From the NCBI GenBank assembly GCA_946885815.1, contig CAMPHE010000060.1, positions 1 through 8,651 of the forward strand: DNA of 8,651 nt, in the 5' to 3' direction. Numbering within the stretch: position 1 is the first letter of the stretch; each line of letters starts with the position of its first letter. Under the pieces are notes generated by a model, which ran no database searches, was not told where the DNA came from, and saw only the letters and a program-made list of their open reading frames with translations. Source of the stretch: an uncultured Arenimonas sp. Lineage in GTDB: Bacteria; Pseudomonadota; Gammaproteobacteria; Xanthomonadales; Xanthomonadaceae. Made by a program: the position numbers and the translations under genes. Shown here one piece after another: positions 6,454-8,651 of the stretch.

Positions 6454-7692
6454 TCAGACGCGGCGGAAAACCAGGGTGCCGTTGGTGCCGCCGAAGCCGA
6501 ATCCGTTCGACATCGCCACGTCGATCTTCGCCTCGCGCGCCGCGTTGGGCACGTAGTCGAGGTCGCAGCCCTCGCCCGGTTCGTCGAGGTTGATCGTCGG
6601 CGGGATCACGCCGGTGTGGAGCGCGAGCACCGTGAACACCGCTTCGACGCCGCCGGCCGCCCCGAGCAGATGCCCGGTCATCGACTTCGTCGAACTGACC
6701 ATCGCCCGGTACGCGTGATCGCCGAACGCACGCTTCACCGCGTGCGTCTCGGCGAGGTCGCCGAGCGGCGTCGAGGTGCCGTGCGCGTTGAGATACTTCA
6801 CTTCGTCCGGGTTGACGCCTGCGTCCCGCATCGCCATCGCCATGCAGCGCGCCGGGCCTTCGCCGTTCTCGCTCGGCGCGGTCATGTGGTACGCGTCGGA
6901 CGACGCGCCGAACCCGGCGAGCTCGGCATAGATGCGGGCGCCGCGCGCCTTCGCATGCTCGTATTCCTCGAGCACCAGGATGCCGGCGCCGTCACCGAGG
7001 ACGAAGCCGTCACGGTCCTTGTCCCACGGACGCGACGCGCGCAGCGGGTCGTCGTTGCGGGTGGACATCGCCTTCATCGAACAGAAGCCGCCGACCGAGG
7101 TCGGCGTCGCGCCGTGTTCGGCGCCGCCGGCGAACATCACGTCGGCGTCCCCGTACTGGATCATGCGCATCGCCATGCCGATCGAATGGTTCGACGTCGC
7201 GCAGGCCGAGACGGCCGAGAAGTTCGGGCCCTTGAGCCCCTTCAGGATGCTCAGCTGGCCGGGCAGCATGTTGATGATCGTGCTGGGCACGTAGAACGGC
7301 GACACCTTGCGCGGGCCGCCTTCGTGCAGCGCGATCGCGGTCTCCTCGATGCCGCGCACGCCGCCGATGCCGGCGCCGATCAGGGCGCCGATGCGCTCGG
7401 CGTTGGCGTCGGTGATCTCCAGCCCGGCATCGTCGAGCGCCTGGAAGCACGCGGCGAGCCCGTAGTGGATGAAGACGTCCATTTTCTTGACGTCCTTCGG
7501 CGGCAGGATCGCCTTCGCGTCGAAGTCGCGCACTTCGCCGGCGATGCGCGTCGTGAACGCGCTCGCGTCGAAATGGGTGATCGGGCCGATGCCGCAACGG
7601 CCGGCCTGGATGCTGTCCCAAGCACTGGCGAGGGAATTGCCGATGGGCGAGACGATGCCCATCCCGGTGACGACGACACGACGCTGGCTCAT
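6454..7692 (-). CDS. fabF: 3-oxoacyl-ACP synthase II (FabF)
   Basis: FabF condenses malonyl-ACP with acyl-ACP to elongate fatty acids, including the unsaturated intermediates. The 412-residue length matches the family (E. coli 413). The catalytic triad is visible as Cys164 (VSACATS), His304 ([11 protein letters not shown]) and His341 ([15 protein letters not shown]), with Lys336 beside it. The gating Phe400 sits in [11 protein letters not shown] near the C-terminus. I chose the ATG at 7692 because a GGAG (7704-7701) lies eight bases upstream and the product opens [11 protein letters not shown]. An upstream in-frame ATG at 7740 would add 16 unrelated residues and run through an inverted repeat. 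A 126-base structured gap separates it from acpP, while pabB follows after 20 bases. Its own ribosome binding site and that gap suggest expression set apart from acpP. Confidence 0.97.
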   Translation of the reverse strand: MSQRRVVVTGMGIVSPIGNSLASAWDSIQAGRCGIGPITHFDASAFTTRIAGEVRDFDAKAILPPKDVKKMDVFIHYGLAACFQALDDAGLEITDANAERIGALIGAGIGGVRGIEETAIALHEGGPRKVSPFYVPSTIINMLPGQLSILKGLKGPNFSAVSACATSNHSIGMAMRMIQYGDADVMFAGGAEHGATPTSVGGFCSMKAMSTRNDDPLRASRPWDKDRDGFVLGDGAGILVLEEYEHAKARGARIYAELAGFGASSDAYHMTAPSENGEGPARCMAMAMRDAGVNPDEVKYLNAHGTSTPLGDLAETHAVKRAFGDHAYRAMVSSTKSMTGHLLGAAGGVEAVFTVLALHTGVIPPTINLDEPGEGCDLDYVPNAAREAKIDVAMSNGFGFGGTNGTLVFRRV

Positions 7693-7720
7693 CTTCGAAA
7701 CTCCACTGTCGGACGGTGGC

Positions 7721-7784
7721 GCGCGGCCCTGCCGGCGCATGCGCCGGAGTATCGCCCCGGCGCCTGAAACGCGCAGGGCCGCGC
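7721..7784. repeat. 12-bp perfect inverted repeat between acpP and fabF
   Basis: GCGCGGCCCTGC (7721-7732) is the exact reverse complement of GCAGGGCCGCGC (7773-7784), with 40 bases between. The arm at 7773-7784 is also an arm of the hairpin at 7773-7795, so the two pairings exclude each other. The inner loop contains a further 16-bp palindrome. The repeat ends 28 bases upstream of the fabF start codon, leaving the fabF Shine-Dalgarno just outside it. Confidence 0.6.
7732..7747. repeat. 16-bp perfect palindrome upstream of fabF
   Basis: CCGGCGCATGCGCCGG is identical to its reverse complement over 16 bases and can fold as a six-pair stem with a CATG loop. It lies inside the larger inverted repeat of the acpP-fabF gap, 40 to 55 bases upstream of the fabF start. 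It could be part of an RNA structure, or a DNA site for a dimeric regulator; the sequence alone does not distinguish these. Confidence 0.5.
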
Positions 7785-7795
7785 AAGCGCGGCCC
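7773..7795. terminator. Strong hairpin after acpP (possible attenuator, no U-tract)
   Basis: GGGCCGCG (7776-7783) and CGCGGCCC (7788-7795) form a perfect 8-bp G/C stem with a four-base loop, 24 bases beyond the acpP stop on the minus strand. The hairpin is followed by TGCGCGTTTC rather than a run of U, so it is not a classical intrinsic terminator. It may pause polymerase or protect the acpP 3' end against exonucleases, giving more acpP than fabF message. Its left arm can also pair with 7721-7732. Confidence 0.45.
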
Positions 7796-7818
7796 CGGCG
7801 TCGACACGCGTCAGGCGA

Positions 7819-8058
7819 TCAGGCCTTGACGTGGGCCTTGATGTAGTCGATCGCCTGCTGCACCGAGGTGATCTTTTCGGCTTCCTCGTCCGGGATTTCG
7901 CACTCGAATTCTTCCTCGAGCGCCATCACCAGCTCGACGGTGTCCAGCGAGTCGGCGCCGAGGTCGTCCACGAACGAGGCGTTCACGGTGACTTCTTCTT
8001 CCTTCACGCCCAGCTGCTCGACGACGATTTTCTTGACGCGTTCTTCGATGGTGCTCAT
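7819..8058 (-). CDS. acpP: Acyl carrier protein (AcpP)
   Basis: AcpP carries growing acyl chains on a 4'-phosphopantetheine arm for fatty acid, lipid A and phospholipid synthesis. The 79-residue acidic protein ([17 protein letters not shown]...) is close to the E. coli length. The attachment site is Ser37 of DSL in the [19 protein letters not shown] region. Codon choice stays strongly GC-ending but includes several AAG/GAA-rich acidic stretches, as expected of this protein. The ATG has a strong AGGAG Shine-Dalgarno with eight bases of spacing, consistent with very high expression. It sits between fabG and fabF, with gaps of 128 and 126 bases that contain inverted repeats; these are the largest gaps in the cluster and the likely sites for separate control. 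Confidence 0.98.
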   Translation of the reverse strand: MSTIEERVKKIVVEQLGVKEEEVTVNASFVDDLGADSLDTVELVMALEEEFECEIPDEEAEKITSVQQAIDYIKAHVKA

Positions 8059-8067
8059 GGATCGGTC

Positions 8068-8080
8068 TCCTCCCGGAGGA
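8068..8080 (-). promoter_or_regulatory. acpP ribosome binding site within a small inverted repeat
   Basis: Read on the minus strand, the acpP leader has TCCTCCGGGAGGA, whose arms TCCTCC and GGAGGA are complementary. The downstream arm contains the AGGAG Shine-Dalgarno that ends eight bases or so before the ATG. As RNA the arms could form a five-pair stem with a three-base loop that partly hides the site. The Shine-Dalgarno itself is clear; a regulatory role for the stem is inference. Confidence 0.5.
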
Positions 8081-8111
8081 TGATAGCGGGCGCATTGTAA
8101 TCAAATGCTGG

Positions 8112-8138
8112 CTGCGGCGGGCGCCGGGGGCGCCGCAG
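8112..8138. repeat. GC-rich hairpin in the fabG-acpP gap
   Basis: CTGCGGCG (8112-8119) pairs perfectly with CGCCGCAG (8131-8138) over an 11-base loop. The inner GGCGCC copies at 8120-8125 and 8129-8134 allow an alternative 6-bp stem. On the minus strand the stem is followed after a few bases by CATTTGATTACAAT, not a true U-tract. It may act as an attenuator or an mRNA end for fabG upstream of acpP, but the structure alone does not prove this. Confidence 0.45.
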
Positions 8139-8151
8139 GCCGGAACGGGGG

Positions 8152-8173
8152 CGGGATTCTAGCTCAAATCCCG
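8152..8173. repeat. 7-bp inverted repeat downstream of fabG
   Basis: CGGGATT (8152-8158) and AATCCCG (8167-8173) are perfect complements around the 8-base centre CTAGCTCA. The dyad overlaps the candidate -10 element and spacer of the acpP promoter, so it could be an operator, or it could be a weak hairpin after fabG. There is no U-rich run after it on the minus strand, so an intrinsic terminator is unlikely. Confidence 0.4.
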
Positions 8174-8182
8174 TCGTGGCAA
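8156..8182 (-). promoter_or_regulatory. Candidate promoter for acpP just after fabG
   Basis: On the minus strand TTGCCA (8182-8177) and TAGAAT (8161-8156) each match five of six bases of the sigma-70 -35 and -10 consensus. The spacer is 15 bases, which is short. A second possible -10, TACAAT (8099-8094), lies in the only A/T-rich patch of the gap and would give a leader of about 30 bases, but no -35 is seen for it. A separate acpP promoter is expected from the biology; which site is used cannot be decided by eye. Confidence 0.3.
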
Positions 8183-8186
8183 GGAC

Positions 8187-8651
8187 TTACGGCATGTACA
8201 TGCCGCCGTTGACGTGCAGGGTCTCGCCGGTGATGTACGCACCGGCGGGGCCGGCGAGAAACGCGACGGCCTGCGCGATGTCCGACGGTTCGCCCAGCCG
8301 GCCCAGCGCGATCTGCGACACCAGCGCCTCGCGCGACGCTTCGGGCAGGTCGCGCGTCATGTCGGTCTGGATGAAACCGGGGGCGACCACGTTGACCGTG
8401 ACGCCGCGGCTGCCGATCTCCTTCGCGAGCGATTTGCTGAAGGCGATGATGCCGGCCTTCGCGGCGGCGTAGTTCGCCTGCCCCGCATTGCCGGTGACGC
8501 CGACGACGGAAGCGATCGAGACGATGCGACCCTTGCGCGCCTTCATCATCCCGCGCATCACCGCCTTCGACAGGCGGAACACGCTGGTCAGGTTGGTGTC
8601 GAGGATCGCCTGCCAGTCCTCGTCCTTCATCCGCATCAGCAGGTTGTCGCG
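8187..8651 (-). CDS. fabG: 3-oxoacyl-ACP reductase (FabG), 5' end outside window
   Basis: FabG reduces 3-oxoacyl-ACP to (R)-3-hydroxyacyl-ACP with NADPH. The C-terminal 154 residues are visible, starting RDNLLMRMKDEDW; about 93 residues, including the Rossmann NADPH-binding glycine motif, lie beyond the window edge. The visible part has the catalytic Ser in SIASVVG, the YxxxK pair in NYAAAKAG, VNVVAPGFIQTDMT, and the C-terminal AYITGETLHVNGGMYMP that is nearly invariant in proteobacterial FabG. The ATG at 8636 is internal (Met of LLMRMKDE), not a start. The TAA at 8189-8187 is followed by 128 bases before acpP. Identity rests on very close similarity to the E. coli protein and on the fabG-acpP-fabF order, which excludes a generic short-chain dehydrogenase. 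Confidence 0.97.
   Translation of the reverse strand, partial: RDNLLMRMKDEDWQAILDTNLTSVFRLSKAVMRGMMKARKGRIVSIASVVGVTGNAGQANYAAAKAGIIAFSKSLAKEIGSRGVTVNVVAPGFIQTDMTRDLPEASREALVSQIALGRLGEPSDIAQAVAFLAGPAGAYITGETLHVNGGMYMP

Noticed and set aside
6616..7767. Plus-strand open frame of 383 codons opposite fabF
   Set aside because: It is the mirror of the fabF codon structure, Arg/Ala/His-rich without recognisable domains; the fabF triad on the other strand is unambiguous.

Overview
The window is a GC-rich stretch (roughly 70% GC by eye, with strongly G/C-biased third codon positions) of a gammaproteobacterial core genome. The gene order fabG-acpP-fabF-pabB-pabC-mltG-tmk-holB-pilZ, a PabB of the PIAGT type, and a TesB gene followed by a small DUF2007-like 'pathogenicity-like' membrane protein together point to the Xanthomonadales (Xanthomonas/Stenotrophomonas/Lysobacter relatives). 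That placement is inferred from gene content and order; no database was searched. I see no mobile element, tRNA, rRNA, CRISPR or obvious horizontally acquired block.

Layout. Positions 1-1216 (+ strand) hold the 3' part of an acyl-CoA thioesterase II gene (tesB, start outside the window), which shares one base with a gene for a 131-residue protein with one C-terminal membrane helix. Positions 1225-8651 (- strand, read right to left) hold nine genes: fabG (5' end outside the window), acpP, fabF, pabB, pabC, mltG, tmk, holB and pilZ. The two groups converge, with 8 bases between the stop codons of the small membrane protein gene and pilZ.

How the genes work together. fabG, acpP and fabF supply the 3-ketoacyl-ACP reductase, the acyl carrier protein and the elongating ketosynthase II of type II fatty acid synthesis. 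pabB and pabC make p-aminobenzoate for folate; the amidotransferase partner PabA is not in the window. mltG encodes a membrane-anchored endolytic transglycosylase that ends glycan strands. tmk makes dTDP, holB is the delta' clamp-loader subunit, and pilZ is a type IV pilus assembly factor. The downstream half is tightly packed: mltG/tmk, tmk/holB and holB/pilZ each overlap by four bases (GTGA or ATGA), pointing to translational coupling. Only the gaps flanking acpP exceed 100 bases (128 bp upstream, 126 bp downstream). Both contain strong GC-rich inverted repeats, and those are the most plausible places for separate control of the highly expressed acpP.

Nothing here looks like an undescribed multi-gene system; this is a conserved housekeeping region. 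The points most worth a second look are the mutually exclusive hairpins between acpP and fabF, the PIAGT active-site motif in PabB, the probable TTG start of mltG, and the small membrane protein coupled to tesB.
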